DNA of 64,000 nucleotides from an uncultured Alphaproteobacteria bacterium (GTDB lineage Bacteria > Pseudomonadota > Alphaproteobacteria > Methylaequorales > Methylaequoraceae). Shown here piece by piece: positions 34,095 through 45,988 of the stretch. The stretch covers positions 96,034 to 160,033 of the forward strand of contig CACMJG010000004.1 of NCBI GenBank assembly GCA_902613995.1, written 5' to 3'. Each line of letters opens with the position of its first letter. Positions within the stretch are counted from its first letter, which is position 1. The translations under genes and the position numbers were made by a program. The notes under the pieces are model-generated. The model was not told where the DNA came from and did not search any database. It was given only the letters and a program-made list of their open reading frames with translations.

Positions 34095-35962
34095 AAGAAG
34101 TTTTCCAATATTGATTCGAATACGTTTTTTTTTGGTTGAATCTTTGATTTTTCAATTATCTCTCTAATCTTTGACTTAGTTTGATCTAATGAATCATCTG
34201 GGATTCCTAAATTTAGTGCTTGAGGTTGAATATTTATATGGGCTTTCTTCATAAACTCTCCCCAAAGGATAGCGGGAGCTGTTCCACCTGTTATCTGCTC
34301 CATAGGTGAATCATCATCATTTCCAAACCAAACCCCAACTACAATATTTGAAGTAAAACCTACAAACCACGCGTCTCTGAGTGATTGACTCGTACCAGTT
34401 TTTCCAGCTGCTGGTCTGTTTATTTTTGCTTTTTTACCGGTACCATTAATAATTGTCTGTTCCATCATTTCTGTCATTGTTTTCACTGTATAAGAATTTA
34501 AGATTTTGCCAGGTCCTTGAATCTTTCTCGTGAAAAGATTTTTTCCTTCTGTGTTCTCTATTGACCTAATTCCATGAACAAAAACACCATTTCCATTATT
34601 AGCCAAAACGTCATACGCTGCTGTAAGTTCTAAAAGATTGACCTCAGAGGTTCCCAATGCCAGAGATGGTGAATTTAAGATCGGGCTTGTTATTCCCATG
34701 AGTTTGGCTATCTTGATTACTTTTTCTCTTCCAATATCTTCGGAAATTTTTACAGCAACAGTGTTAATAGAATTTGAAAAGGCATCTTTGACACTTACCT
34801 CGCCTATATACTTATCTTTATAATTTTTAGGTGACCATCCATTAATATCTATTTTTGAATCAACAACAAGGTCATCAGGTCCAAAGCCATTTTCCAAACC
34901 AGCTAGATATACAAAAAGTTTGAATGCTGAACCTGGTTGTCTTTTTGCTTGAGTTACTCTATTAAATTGCGAGTCACCATAATCTCGTCCTCCAATCATC
35001 GATATAACACCACCATCCAAGTTAAGACTAACTAATGCTGATTGATCAGCAGATGGAAAATTTTCTGTTACTTTATTGAGTGATTCTTCAGCAATTTTTT
35101 GTAGCTTAACATCCAAAGTTGTTCTGACTATTAAATCCTCGTTTATTTCTCCAACATAAGCTTTAACTCTTGGAAGCAGCCAGTCTATAAAATATCTTGT
35201 ACTTTTGGGAGGTGTAGTAAATTTTGTGTATTTTTTATTATTATACTTTGCCTCTTTGACTTTGTCTTTACTTATCTTTTGACTTTTGGCCATATTTTCC
35301 AGTACCAAAGAAGCTCTCTCCTGAGAAAGTTTTTTATTAGCAATTGGATTGTACCTTGAAGGAGCTTTCAGCAAACTAGCAATGACTGCACACTCGTATA
35401 AATTTAAATCTTCTACTTTTTTATTAAAATATTTTTCTGATGCAGCTTGAACACCATAAGTTCCAGATCCCAAATAAACTCTATTCAAATAAATACTTAA
35501 AATTTGTTTCTTGGAAAATCTTAATTCAAGCCACAAACTCAGAATTAATTCATGTAGTTTTCGTGTGAAAGACCTTTCAGGAGTCAAAAAAAGATTTTTA
35601 GCCAACTGTTGCGTGATAGTGCTTCCACCTTGAACTATCCTTCTTTCTTTTAAATTTACGTAAATTGCTCTTAAAACTCCTTTTATATCCACACCATAAT
35701 GATTAAAAAATCTTTTATCTTCTGTAACGATAACTGCATTAATAAGATTTTCAGGTAAATTATTATACTTTATTGACTTTCCATATATATCACCATATGA
35801 AGCAATAATCCTTCCATCTTTATCTAGAAAAGTAATACTAGGTTGTCTAGAAATTTTAATGGATTCTGTTTCAGGTAAATTTAATAACGACCATGTTACC
35901 GCCATGCTTGAAAATAATACAAGCCAGATAAAAATAACTAGCAACCACCTCAAAGCTCTCAA
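34091..35962 (-). CDS. Class A penicillin-binding protein (PBP1A-like transglycosylase/transpeptidase)
   Basis: A 623-residue cell-wall synthase with an N-terminal membrane anchor (about residues 5-27). The transglycosylase domain has EDKRFFNHYGVD (catalytic E81) and GGSTITQQLAKNLF. The transpeptidase domain has SxxK at S345-K348 (GSAFK), the S-x-N box in SNSIN, and KTGT. It polymerises and cross-links peptidoglycan. The only usable start is TTG at 35962. It lies downstream of gyrB with a 34-base gap and may be in the same transcript. At 623 residues it is compact compared with enterobacterial PBP1A (about 850). Confidence 0.93.
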   Translation of the reverse strand: MRALRWLLVIFIWLVLFSSMAVTWSLLNLPETESIKISRQPSITFLDKDGRIIASYGDIYGKSIKYNNLPENLINAVIVTEDKRFFNHYGVDIKGVLRAIYVNLKERRIVQGGSTITQQLAKNLFLTPERSFTRKLHELILSLWLELRFSKKQILSIYLNRVYLGSGTYGVQAASEKYFNKKVEDLNLYECAVIASLLKAPSRYNPIANKKLSQERASLVLENMAKSQKISKDKVKEAKYNNKKYTKFTTPPKSTRYFIDWLLPRVKAYVGEINEDLIVRTTLDVKLQKIAEESLNKVTENFPSADQSALVSLNLDGGVISMIGGRDYGDSQFNRVTQAKRQPGSAFKLFVYLAGLENGFGPDDLVVDSKIDINGWSPKNYKDKYIGEVSVKDAFSNSINTVAVKISEDIGREKVIKIAKLMGITSPILNSPSLALGTSEVNLLELTAAYDVLANNGNGVFVHGIRSIENTEGKNLFTRKIQGPGKILNSYTVKTMTEMMEQTIINGTGKKAKINRPAAGKTGTSQSLRDAWFVGFTSNIVVGVWFGNDDDSPMEQITGGTAPAILWGEFMKKAHINIQPQALNLGIPDDSLDQTKSKIREIIEKSKIQPKKNVFESILENFF

Positions 35963-35996
35963 TCTATTTAACCCAATTTAAAATTGTTAATTATAT

Positions 35997-38417
<2,421 letters not shown>

Positions 38418-38445
38418 TTAAACCTAAAATTATTCATTATTATAA

Positions 38446-39588
38446 CTAATTATTAAGAACTTTAAACCTATTATCATCAATATTTATATTATGAATCTTC
38501 GATTGAAATTTCTCTATTTGATGAATGGAATCTGGTCTTACATCAGTCATCCAAGTTTGGAGTTTTAATTCATTAAGTCTGTCTATGATATTTCGTATAA
38601 ATCTAATGTCTAAATAAGAAAATATATCATCAAGCAAGAAAAGGACATTTGAGTTTTTGATTTTCTCTAAAGCATTAAGGAACGAAAATAGTATTGATAT
38701 TATAATAATTTTTTGTTCTCCTGTAGAAAAGTTTTTCCCTTCCTTATTACTTTTTTTTTCATAGACCAGTAAATCGGTTTTGTTAACGCTAAAATTTGTT
38801 CGTCCTGAAATTGAATCCTTTAATCTGTTTTTTTTTAATTCCTTAATGATCAACTCCTCAACAAAAAGTGCGGGCTTTTCTAAAAGCATTCTATCAGCTG
38901 TTCCATTTAATTTAAGATTTAACATCGGAATTTGATCGTCAATTTTAAAAAAACACTTATTAAGGCTGTCCAAAAAAATTCTTCTTGAATCGCAAATCAC
39001 TACACCTACTTCGGACATTTTTTTTTCAATTACATCTAACCACTTATCATTTTTTGAAATTTCTAAATTTTTAAGAATTCTTAATCTTTCATTTTTAAGT
39101 TTCTTATAATCTAATAGTTTTTTTTTATAAAAAACATCTGTAGCTGACACCATTAAATCCAAAAAACCTCGTCTATCTTCAGGTTTTCCCTGAAGCAAAT
39201 GAGACATTTGTGGTAAAACCCAAAAAATGTTCATAAAGCCTCTTAAGCTCGTTTTCCTTTTGTCTATAGATATAACCTTTTTAATAAGATTTGACTCACC
39301 TTTTAATCCAAATCCTAAATCAAAAATTTTATTATCTGTGTAAACTTTTAAATTTACACCAAAAAGCTCCTTAGGACCAATCAAATCATATCGTATTAAT
39401 TCTGATAATTTTGCGTTTCTGAAACCAGTATTTGAATCAAATAGAGAGATAGACTCTAGTACATTAGTTTTTCCAGCCCCATTCTTTCCATTAATTAAAA
39501 TGATATTTTTTGTCGGATTTATTTGTAAAAATTTGTGGTTTCTATAATTACTCAGTTTAAGCTGTGTAATCCTTAAGTTGTTCTCCAT
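38446..39588 (-). CDS. recF: DNA replication and repair protein RecF
   Basis: A 380-residue SMC-like ATPase that helps load RecA at gaps. Walker A is GKNGAGKT (34-41), the signature region has FSTGEQKIIII, and Walker B is LFLLDDIFSYLD. It starts with ATG at 39588, 8 bases from the dnaN stop. The N-terminal LRITQLKLSNYRNH, near the front, is the family hallmark. Length is normal (about 360-380). Confidence 0.96.
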   Translation of the reverse strand: MENNLRITQLKLSNYRNHKFLQINPTKNIILINGKNGAGKTNVLESISLFDSNTGFRNAKLSELIRYDLIGPKELFGVNLKVYTDNKIFDLGFGLKGESNLIKKVISIDKRKTSLRGFMNIFWVLPQMSHLLQGKPEDRRGFLDLMVSATDVFYKKKLLDYKKLKNERLRILKNLEISKNDKWLDVIEKKMSEVGVVICDSRRIFLDSLNKCFFKIDDQIPMLNLKLNGTADRMLLEKPALFVEELIIKELKKNRLKDSISGRTNFSVNKTDLLVYEKKSNKEGKNFSTGEQKIIIISILFSFLNALEKIKNSNVLFLLDDIFSYLDIRFIRNIIDRLNELKLQTWMTDVRPDSIHQIEKFQSKIHNINIDDNRFKVLNN

Positions 39589-39596
39589 GAAAAATT

Positions 39597-40703
39597 TTAG
39601 GCTCTCATTTGCATTATTAAGAACAGGGAATTTTTAATTGATGGAGTTTCTAAAATTGTTGGTGCCGTATCTTTAGAAAAGAAGAATTTTACTTTTCCTT
39701 CTTTTATAATATTTAAAACATCTAGAACATATCTAGAATTAAAATTAATTGAGAATGCTGGTCCACTATATCCTACTTTGACATTTTCAGTACCTATCGA
39801 CTTCTCTGTTCCAAATGAGCTTACTATACAAACATTATTTGAAACATCAAATTTTACAGTTCTAAATTTCTCATTCGAAATTGTTGACACTCTGTCTATA
39901 CTTTCACTAAAACTTTTACAGTCAACTTCCATTATTTGATCGTTTGCAGTTGGAATGACGCTTTCATAATCAGGAAATGACGAATTTATTAACTTTGTGA
40001 TAATTTTAATATGTCCTAGATCAATTTTTAGTCTTGTTTTTGAGAAATTTAAGGCAATTTTTCCTTCAAACTCCTCTAGTATCTTTGATATTTCAAATAC
40101 TGTTTTTTTTGGGATAATTATTCCATCAAAATTTCCAGAAAAGTCTTTGGTAAGTGAACTTTTGGATAATCTATGGCCATCAGTTGCAACCGTTGAAATT
40201 AAATTTTTACTTAAATGTAAATAAATTCCATTTAGATATTGCCTAGATTCATCTAATCCCATACAAAATTTACAATTATCTATTAAATCTTTCAGATAAA
40301 CTGATTCCAACTCAATTTTTGTATCTAATTCATTAAGATCCATAATAGGAAAGTCGTCAACTGGAAGGGTGGGGATTGAAAATTTAGACTCATTATAAGC
40401 GACATAGACAAGATCGACTTTTTCATCCTTTCTCAATTCAATATTACAGCTGTCCGGAGCTTTTCTTATTATGTCATAAAATAGTTGTGAAGGAATAGTT
40501 ATACTGCCAGCTTTTATTATATTAGCGGAAAGCGTTTCACTTACTTCTAGTGCAAGATCAGTTGCTGTGATCTCCAAACCATTTGTTTCATCAACTATTA
40601 ATCTGATATTTGATAGAATTGGTATAGTGTTCCGTTTTTCAACAACACTTTGGAAATGGTTAAGACATTCTAAAAGACCTTTTTTGGAAACAGAAAATTC
40701 CAT
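39597..40703 (-). CDS. dnaN: DNA polymerase III subunit beta (sliding clamp)
   Basis: A 368-residue clamp protein that holds the replicative polymerase on DNA. The three repeated domains are visible. The first begins with EFSVSKKGLLECLN and has PILSNIRL and ITATDLALEV. ATDGHRLS in the second domain and the C-terminal IMQMRA (a variant of the common MPMRL/V) follow. The start codon lies one base after the dnaA stop, so the two are almost certainly co-transcribed. Confidence 0.97.
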   Translation of the reverse strand: MEFSVSKKGLLECLNHFQSVVEKRNTIPILSNIRLIVDETNGLEITATDLALEVSETLSANIIKAGSITIPSQLFYDIIRKAPDSCNIELRKDEKVDLVYVAYNESKFSIPTLPVDDFPIMDLNELDTKIELESVYLKDLIDNCKFCMGLDESRQYLNGIYLHLSKNLISTVATDGHRLSKSSLTKDFSGNFDGIIIPKKTVFEISKILEEFEGKIALNFSKTRLKIDLGHIKIITKLINSSFPDYESVIPTANDQIMEVDCKSFSESIDRVSTISNEKFRTVKFDVSNNVCIVSSFGTEKSIGTENVKVGYSGPAFSINFNSRYVLDVLNIIKEGKVKFFFSKDTAPTILETPSIKNSLFLIMQMRA

Positions 40704-40704
40704 T

Positions 40705-42096
40705 TTAGGACTCCAGCATCCTGATCAGTAACTGAACGTCTTCGTCAAAGCTATCATCTTTATTTCTTAGTTCTTCAACTTTTTTTACTGCATGTATTAC
40801 TGTTGTATGATCTCTGTTACCAAATCTTCTCCCAATTTCAGGTAAAGATCGTGATGTCAAATTTTTAGACAGATACATTGCTATCTGTCTAGGCCTTGCG
40901 ACTGTTCTTGATCTTCTAGATGAACTCATGTCTGACATTTTAACATTAAAATGCTGAGAAACTTTCTTTTGGATTTCTTCAATATTTACTTTTCTTTGTG
41001 AAGATTTTAATAAATCTTTTAAAAGATCTTGAACCATGTCTATATTGATTTCTCTACCAACAAGAGAAGAAAATGCTGATAATCTATTTAAAGCTCCTTC
41101 AAGCTCTCTCACATTTGAGGTTATTTTATGAGCTAAAAACTCTAGAATATTTGGAGGGATACTAGCTGTAAGCTTTTCTTCTTTTGCTTGTAAAATTCCT
41201 AACCTTAATTCATAAGTAAGTGGATGAATGTCTGCAACAAGTCCCCAACCTAGTCTTGACCTCATTCTTTCTTCAATACCCTCCAAGTCTTGCGGAGACT
41301 TATCAGCAGAAATTATTAATTGTTTGTTCTGGTCAATCAATGCATTAAAAGTATGAAAAAATTCTTCTTGGGTTGAATCTTTACCAGATATGAATTGAAC
41401 ATCGTCTATCATTAAAACATCAACGTTTCTAAATTGTTCTTTAAAGGCAACTGTATTTTTAAATCTTAATGCTTTAATAAAATAATACATAAACTTCTCA
41501 GCTGACATGTAAATAACTCTTCTTAGAGGTTTCCTCTCTTTTATCTCGTGTGCTATGGCATGCATAAGATGAGTTTTACCTAAACCAACTCCTCCATAAA
41601 GAAACAAAGGATTGAATGGAACATCATTTGATTCCGCCACTCTTCTGGCTGCTGCAAATGCAAGTTCGTTAGGTTTGCCGACTATAAAATTTGAAAATGT
41701 AAACCTAGTATCTAAGTCTGAACTTATAGAATTAAAAATATCATCTTGCTTGTTATAGTCTTTATTTTTTGTTTCAGACTTCTTAATTGCTGAAGATGAT
41801 TTTGTAGAAATTTTGGGTTTATTGTCTGGTGCAATTACAATTTCAATATCATTAACTTTTAAGTTTTGAACTAGCCAATAACTTTTAATGATATCTAAGT
41901 ATTGTTCTATAATCCTTGTTCTAACAAACGCACTTGGGACACTTAGTATAATTTTTCCATCAACGCATTCTTTTAAGGATATAATTTTTATCCAGCTCTT
42001 AAACTGGGCATCTCCTATTTTTTGTCTTATTCGCCCTCGCACCGTTGCCCATTGCGCTTGAATTTCAGAAAAATCCTTAGAATCAATTTCAACCAC
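40705..42096 (-). CDS. dnaA: Chromosomal replication initiator DnaA
   Basis: 463 residues from GTG at 42096. The AAA+ domain has Walker A GGVGLGKTH (about 168-176), Walker B LMIDDVQFISG, and sensor ISADKSP. The DNA-binding domain has GRRFGNRDHTTVIHA near the end, and domain I is present. The start decision rests on a clean AAGGA Shine-Dalgarno site 8 bases before the GTG (42105-42109). An upstream TTG at 42138 would extend the protein by 14 residues but has poorer spacing. The SD overlaps the rhodanese stop, suggesting coupling. It sits upstream of dnaN, recF and gyrB. Confidence 0.97.
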   Translation of the reverse strand: MVEIDSKDFSEIQAQWATVRGRIRQKIGDAQFKSWIKIISLKECVDGKIILSVPSAFVRTRIIEQYLDIIKSYWLVQNLKVNDIEIVIAPDNKPKISTKSSSAIKKSETKNKDYNKQDDIFNSISSDLDTRFTFSNFIVGKPNELAFAAARRVAESNDVPFNPLFLYGGVGLGKTHLMHAIAHEIKERKPLRRVIYMSAEKFMYYFIKALRFKNTVAFKEQFRNVDVLMIDDVQFISGKDSTQEEFFHTFNALIDQNKQLIISADKSPQDLEGIEERMRSRLGWGLVADIHPLTYELRLGILQAKEEKLTASIPPNILEFLAHKITSNVRELEGALNRLSAFSSLVGREINIDMVQDLLKDLLKSSQRKVNIEEIQKKVSQHFNVKMSDMSSSRRSRTVARPRQIAMYLSKNLTSRSLPEIGRRFGNRDHTTVIHAVKKVEELRNKDDSFDEDVQLLIRMLES

Positions 42097-42101
42097 TGGA
42101 T

Positions 42102-42527
42102 TTATCCTTGTTTCCAGGGAAGTTTTGAATTTTTCCAACCATTAACATTACCTCTGTGTCCTAACTCGTCGTGAGAGCCTTCGAAACCCTCACAAAAATT
42201 GAAACAATGTTTATATCCATGATTTGTTAAAAATTCTGCTGCAGATCTTGATCTAGCACCTGACCTACAGATAAAAATTAAAGTAGAATCTTTTGATAAA
42301 CCTAAATCTGATATTTCCTTTAGAAAATTATCATTTTTTTCCATTAAAGGATAGGATTGCCATTCAACAAAATGTGTATTTTTTCCTAAATTGGTTAGAT
42401 CGGGCACACCAACGAAATTCCATTCTGCACTAGTTCTGCAGTCGATTAAGTGTGAATCTTTGTTATTTTTTAACAGATCCCAGGTTTTCTCCGGGTTTAT
42501 GTCACCCGCATAGTCTAAATCATTCAT
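42102..42527 (-). CDS. Rhodanese-like domain protein
   Basis: A 141-residue single-domain rhodanese. The active-site loop is FICRSGARSRS with C87, and the first half has LIDCRTSAEWNFVGVPD. The protein is cytoplasmic. Such proteins handle persulfide sulfur or act as sulfur carriers. Its stop lies just before the dnaA start, so it may be co-transcribed with dnaA. The gap to rpsT (upstream) is 60 bases. Confidence 0.85.
   Translation of the reverse strand: MNDLDYAGDINPEKTWDLLKNNKDSHLIDCRTSAEWNFVGVPDLTNLGKNTHFVEWQSYPLMEKNDNFLKEISDLGLSKDSTLIFICRSGARSRSAAEFLTNHGYKHCFNFCEGFEGSHDELGHRGNVNGWKNSKLPWKQG
42105..42109 (-). promoter_or_regulatory. Shine-Dalgarno site for dnaA
   Basis: AAGGA on the minus strand, 8 bases before the GTG at 42096. 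It overlaps the last codons of the rhodanese gene. It favours GTG over the upstream TTG as the dnaA start. Confidence 0.65.
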
Positions 42528-42587
42528 AATAAGTAAATAATGAGATTAACTAATAAAAAACTATGAATCAATAACGTAAAAAAAAAA

Positions 42588-42854
42588 TTAATTAATAGAT
42601 TTAATTTTTTTGGCTAACCTTGAAATTAGTCTGGAAGCTGTGTTTTTTTTGTAAACACCTTTATTAACCGATTTTGCAAGCTCTGATTCAACTTTAAGGA
42701 AATTTTTACTTAACTCTGCTTTATTTTTTTTATCTAGAGTTACTGAATCAATCTTTTTTATAGAGCTTCTAATCCTGGATTTTCTATTTTTATTTAGCTC
42801 AGAACGTTTGGAATTCTGAACAATTCTCTTCTTTGAAGATTTAATATTTGCCAT
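42588..42854 (-). CDS. rpsT: 30S ribosomal protein S20
   Basis: An 88-residue, highly basic protein. It begins MANIKSSKKRIVQNSKR and ends with the KKNTASRLISRLAKKI helix, matching S20. S20 binds 16S rRNA early in 30S assembly. rpsT upstream of dnaA is the alphaproteobacterial order and helps place the window. The spacer to the rhodanese is 60 bases and has no recognisable terminator. Confidence 0.96.
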   Translation of the reverse strand: MANIKSSKKRIVQNSKRSELNKNRKSRIRSSIKKIDSVTLDKKNKAELSKNFLKVESELAKSVNKGVYKKNTASRLISRLAKKIKSIN

Positions 42855-42896
42855 ATTGAGCAGTTTATACTTTTCAAATCATTTTTGGTCAAGTAG

Positions 42897-43262
42897 TTAT
42901 TGATTTATTTCTGATGGAAAAATGTTAAACTTAACAAATATTTTCTCTTTTTCTCTTTTACATATTATTTCTAATGTCTCATTATTTCTATTGAAAATCA
43001 GAGACTTCTTTTCTTTCCATCCTAGATTTGGGAGAATCATTTTGTAAAATTCAATAACCTCTTCCTCTTCATAATCACCATTAATTTCGACTGAGACATA
43101 TCTACCATCAATCTTATCAAATAATATTAGCGAGTCTTCCACATACTCCATTTTTTTGTATAACGGGATGTCTTCAAGTCCATTTATGAATTTTGACGCA
43201 AAAGGGTTGTATGGTAACAAAAAAAAAAGAAGAAATATTATTGATATTTTTATTTTTGGCAT
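42897..43262 (-). CDS. Small exported protein, unknown family
   Basis: 121 residues from ATG at 43262, with a signal peptide (hydrophobic IFLLFFLLPYNPF). The mature part begins FINGLEDIPL and includes LFDKIDGRYVSVEI, with a later VIEFYKMILPNLGWK and ICKREKEKIFVKF. I recall similar exported proteins beside mutM or rpsT in other alphaproteobacteria, but no function is known. It overlaps mutM by 13 bases. Confidence 0.68.
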   Translation of the reverse strand: MPKIKISIIFLLFFLLPYNPFASKFINGLEDIPLYKKMEYVEDSLILFDKIDGRYVSVEINGDYEEEEVIEFYKMILPNLGWKEKKSLIFNRNNETLEIICKREKEKIFVKFNIFPSEINQ

Positions 43263-44062
43263 TGAGAACAAAAAAAAGTTGACCTTCCTGACTGTGTAAT
43301 TTTTACAATCTTATTTTTGCATTTAAAACAACCCATTCCGTTCCTTCCATAAACCATAAGTTTATTTTTAAAATATCCAATTTTCTCATCTGAAACAACA
43401 AAGTTTTTTATTGTTGTACCTCCAAGTTGTATGGAATTTAGTAATATCTTTTTTACTGAATCTACAATCTTAGTAATTTCATAATCTTTAATTGAATTTA
43501 TTGGTCTGATTGGTTTAATATTTGACCTAAATAGAATTTCTGAGCAATAAATATTTCCTAAGCCAGCAACAAAATTTTGGTTCATTAGAAGATTTTTTAT
43601 GTTTGTTTTCCTGTTTAAGTTATTTTTAAAGTATTCGTAACAAAATTTTGAACTGAGAGGTTCAGGACCTAAATTTTTTAGATGGGAGCAATTAAAAATT
43701 TCTTTGGCATTAAAAATTTTTACAAATCCAAATTTTCTTACATCATTGAAGATTAGCTTTTTCTTTGTAAAATTAAATATCAAGTGATCATGCTTTCTAA
43801 ATTCATATTTTCTTTCAATTCTAAAAAACCCTGTCATACCTAAATGAAATAAGAGGGTGAAGTTGTTATTATATAAAAATAATAAATACTTACCTCTTCT
43901 TAATATCTTTGTTATAGTTGAATTGCTCAAAATTTGAGATACATTTGTTGTTATAACAAAACGCAAGTTTTCATTCTCTATTTTGACCGACTTAGTTTTC
44001 TCATTAATAACATTTTTTTCTAAGAAAACTTTTACAGTCTCAACCTCGGGAAGTTCTGGCAT
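43250..44062 (-). CDS. mutM: Formamidopyrimidine-DNA glycosylase (Fpg)
   Basis: A 270-residue base-excision repair enzyme that removes 8-oxoguanine and Fapy bases. The N-terminus is MPELPEVETV: P2 is the catalytic nucleophile and E3 the acid, so the ATG at 44062 is fixed by chemistry. K58 in LRRGKYLLF, the central GNIYCSEILF, and a C-terminal zinc finger (C-x2-C, later C-x2-C) are intact. The start codon overlaps the divergent ubiE ATG by two bases (CATG), so its promoter must lie inside ubiE. Confidence 0.96.
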   Translation of the reverse strand: MPELPEVETVKVFLEKNVINEKTKSVKIENENLRFVITTNVSQILSNSTITKILRRGKYLLFLYNNNFTLLFHLGMTGFFRIERKYEFRKHDHLIFNFTKKKLIFNDVRKFGFVKIFNAKEIFNCSHLKNLGPEPLSSKFCYEYFKNNLNRKTNIKNLLMNQNFVAGLGNIYCSEILFRSNIKPIRPINSIKDYEITKIVDSVKKILLNSIQLGGTTIKNFVVSDEKIGYFKNKLMVYGRNGMGCFKCKNKIVKITQSGRSTFFCSQCQK

Positions 44063-44780
44063 GAAGCAAGAATTACAAAAAAAAACAAACTCGTCAAATA
44101 AACAAAGCAAACAATCAAAAGTTGAAAGAATTTTTTCAAGTATATCCCATAAATATGATCTTATGAATGACATAATGAGTTTTGGTCTTCATAGAACTTG
44201 GAAGCAGGAATTAATAAAAAAAATTAAAATTAAAGAACAAGATATCATTTTAGATTTAGCAACCGGATCAGGAGATTTGCTTGAATTAATTAAGGAAAAA
44301 AGTAATTGTGTATGTGTTGCGTATGATTCAAACATGAAAATGATGATGCAAGCCAAAAAAAAATTAAAAAAGCAAAAAATCTTTTACATTAATGGAGTGG
44401 CCGAAAATATTCCTTTTAAAACAAACACTTTTGATTTTATTACATTGAGTTTTGGTTTGAGGAACTTTACTAATGTCCAAAAATCTTTAGTCGAAATTAA
44501 ACGTGTTTTAAAAAAAAGGGGAAGGTTTTATTGTCTTGAGTTCAGTGAGATAAACAATAAAAGTTTTAGAAAAATATTTGACCTTTACAGCAAATTAATT
44601 CCACTTTATGGAAAGTTAATTCTCAATAATGAAGAAGCATATTCATATCTTATTCAGAGTATTAAAGAATTTCCTAATCAGATTCAGCTTACTAAAAAGT
44701 TACTTAAGGCTGGTTTCAGAAAAATCGAAGTTTTTGATGTTCTTGACGGAATTGCTTCCATCCATGTTTCTGAAATATGA
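44061..44780 (+). CDS. ubiE: Ubiquinone/menaquinone C-methyltransferase UbiE
   Basis: A 239-residue SAM-dependent methyltransferase of ubiquinone synthesis. SISHKYDLMNDIMSFGLHRTWK is the UbiE hallmark (about residues 24-45). The SAM loop is LDLATGSGDLLEL, and SFGLRNFT and CLEFS follow. I chose the ATG at 44061 because the region upstream, antisense to mutM, gives no conserved residues. The start overlaps the divergent mutM start. ubiE leads a (+) unit with coaBC and dut, joined by 4-base overlaps. Confidence 0.95.
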   Translation: MKQELQKKTNSSNKQSKQSKVERIFSSISHKYDLMNDIMSFGLHRTWKQELIKKIKIKEQDIILDLATGSGDLLELIKEKSNCVCVAYDSNMKMMMQAKKKLKKQKIFYINGVAENIPFKTNTFDFITLSFGLRNFTNVQKSLVEIKRVLKKRGRFYCLEFSEINNKSFRKIFDLYSKLIPLYGKLILNNEEAYSYLIQSIKEFPNQIQLTKKLLKAGFRKIEVFDVLDGIASIHVSEI

Positions 44781-45988
44781 CAAACTTTCTAGAAAATAAA
44801 AGAATTCTTTTGATAGTTACAGGCGGGATTGCAAGTTATAAGTCACTAGACTTAATTAGGAGGCTTCAGGAAAAAAAAGTAAAAGTAGACTGTATTCTCA
44901 CAGAAAGTGCTAAAAAATTTATTAATCCTATTACTTTTGAAAGTTTGTTAGGTAGAAAGGTTTATTCAAATCTTTTTTCTCTATCGCAAGAAAAAGAAAT
45001 GAGTCATATAAAGTTAGCATCAAATTCAGATGCAATAGTAGTAATACCGTGTACAGCTAATTTTATAGCAAAAATGGCTAATGGAATTGCTGATGATTTA
45101 TCTTTAAATGTTCTTCTAGCTTCAAATAAAATTAAAATAATAGCACCCGCTATGAATACTAATATGTTTAATAACGAAGCTGTAAAATTAAATTTAAAGT
45201 CACTAAACAAAATGAATGTGAAAATACTTTCACCAAAAAAAGGAAAATTAGCATGCGGAACTGTTGGAACAGGAAAGTTAATGGAAATTGAGGAAATAAT
45301 TGAAAAAATCAATAATATCTTCAGTCCAAGAGAATTAAGCGGCCTCACAGCAGTTGTAACTGCAGGTCCATCTATAGAAATGATTGATCCAGTAAGATAT
45401 TTAAGTAATTTTTCGTCTGGGATACAAGGTTATGAAATAGCAAAATCTCTTCACAATCATGGAGCAAAGGTAACATTAGTAACTGGGAAAACAAGTCTCG
45501 ACGAACCAAAAGATTTGGAAATAATAAAAGTAACAGATGCTGAAGAATTTTATAAAATCTGTGTTTCTAAATTACCATATGACATTTTCGTATCCACAGC
45601 TGCCATTTCGGATTGGAAAGTTAAAAAGAAATTTTCAAACAAAATAAAAAAAAATAATAATGAAATAAATCTTGTTTTAAGGGAAAACATAGACGTCCTC
45701 AAAAAAATATCACAAACCAAAAATAAGCCCAAATTAGTAATTGGTTTTTCAGCAGAAACGACAAACTTAATAAATTTTTCAAAAAATAAATTATTTAAAA
45801 AAGGTTGTGATTGGATAATTGCCAACAATGTGAAGACACAATTAGTTTTTGGCTCGAATTACAATCAGGTTTCATTCATTACAAAAAATAAAGTAGAGTA
45901 TTGGAGAAAAATGAAAAAGTATGAAGTTGCAAAAAAAATTACAAAAAAAATTGTTAATTTTTTTAAAAAAAATAAATTAATATTATGA
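44777..45988 (+). CDS. coaBC: Bifunctional phosphopantothenoylcysteine decarboxylase / synthase
   Basis: A 403-residue two-domain enzyme for steps 2 and 3 of coenzyme A synthesis. The N-terminal flavin domain (CoaC) has LIVTGGIASYKSLDLIRRL, the active His in EMSHIKLA, PAMNTNMF, and GKLACGTVGTGKL. The C-terminal CoaB domain starts near residue 190, with VTAGPSIEMIDPVRYLSNFSS and a later SAAISDWK. Both domains look complete. It overlaps ubiE and dut by 4 bases each. No separate coaB or coaC lies here. Confidence 0.95.
   Translation: MTNFLENKRILLIVTGGIASYKSLDLIRRLQEKKVKVDCILTESAKKFINPITFESLLGRKVYSNLFSLSQEKEMSHIKLASNSDAIVVIPCTANFIAKMANGIADDLSLNVLLASNKIKIIAPAMNTNMFNNEAVKLNLKSLNKMNVKILSPKKGKLACGTVGTGKLMEIEEIIEKINNIFSPRELSGLTAVVTAGPSIEMIDPVRYLSNFSSGIQGYEIAKSLHNHGAKVTLVTGKTSLDEPKDLEIIKVTDAEEFYKICVSKLPYDIFVSTAAISDWKVKKKFSNKIKKNNNEINLVLRENIDVLKKISQTKNKPKLVIGFSAETTNLINFSKNKLFKKGCDWIIANNVKTQLVFGSNYNQVSFITKNKVEYWRKMKKYEVAKKITKKIVNFFKKNKLIL

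Noticed and set aside
42528..42587. oriC next to dnaA
   Set aside because: The short spacer upstream of the rhodanese/dnaA pair has no DnaA box (TTATCCACA or close) and no repeats; origins in alphaproteobacteria are often away from dnaA.
43983..44060. Extended ubiE start at TTG 43983
   Set aside because: The added 26 residues are antisense to the conserved mutM N-terminus and match nothing in UbiE.
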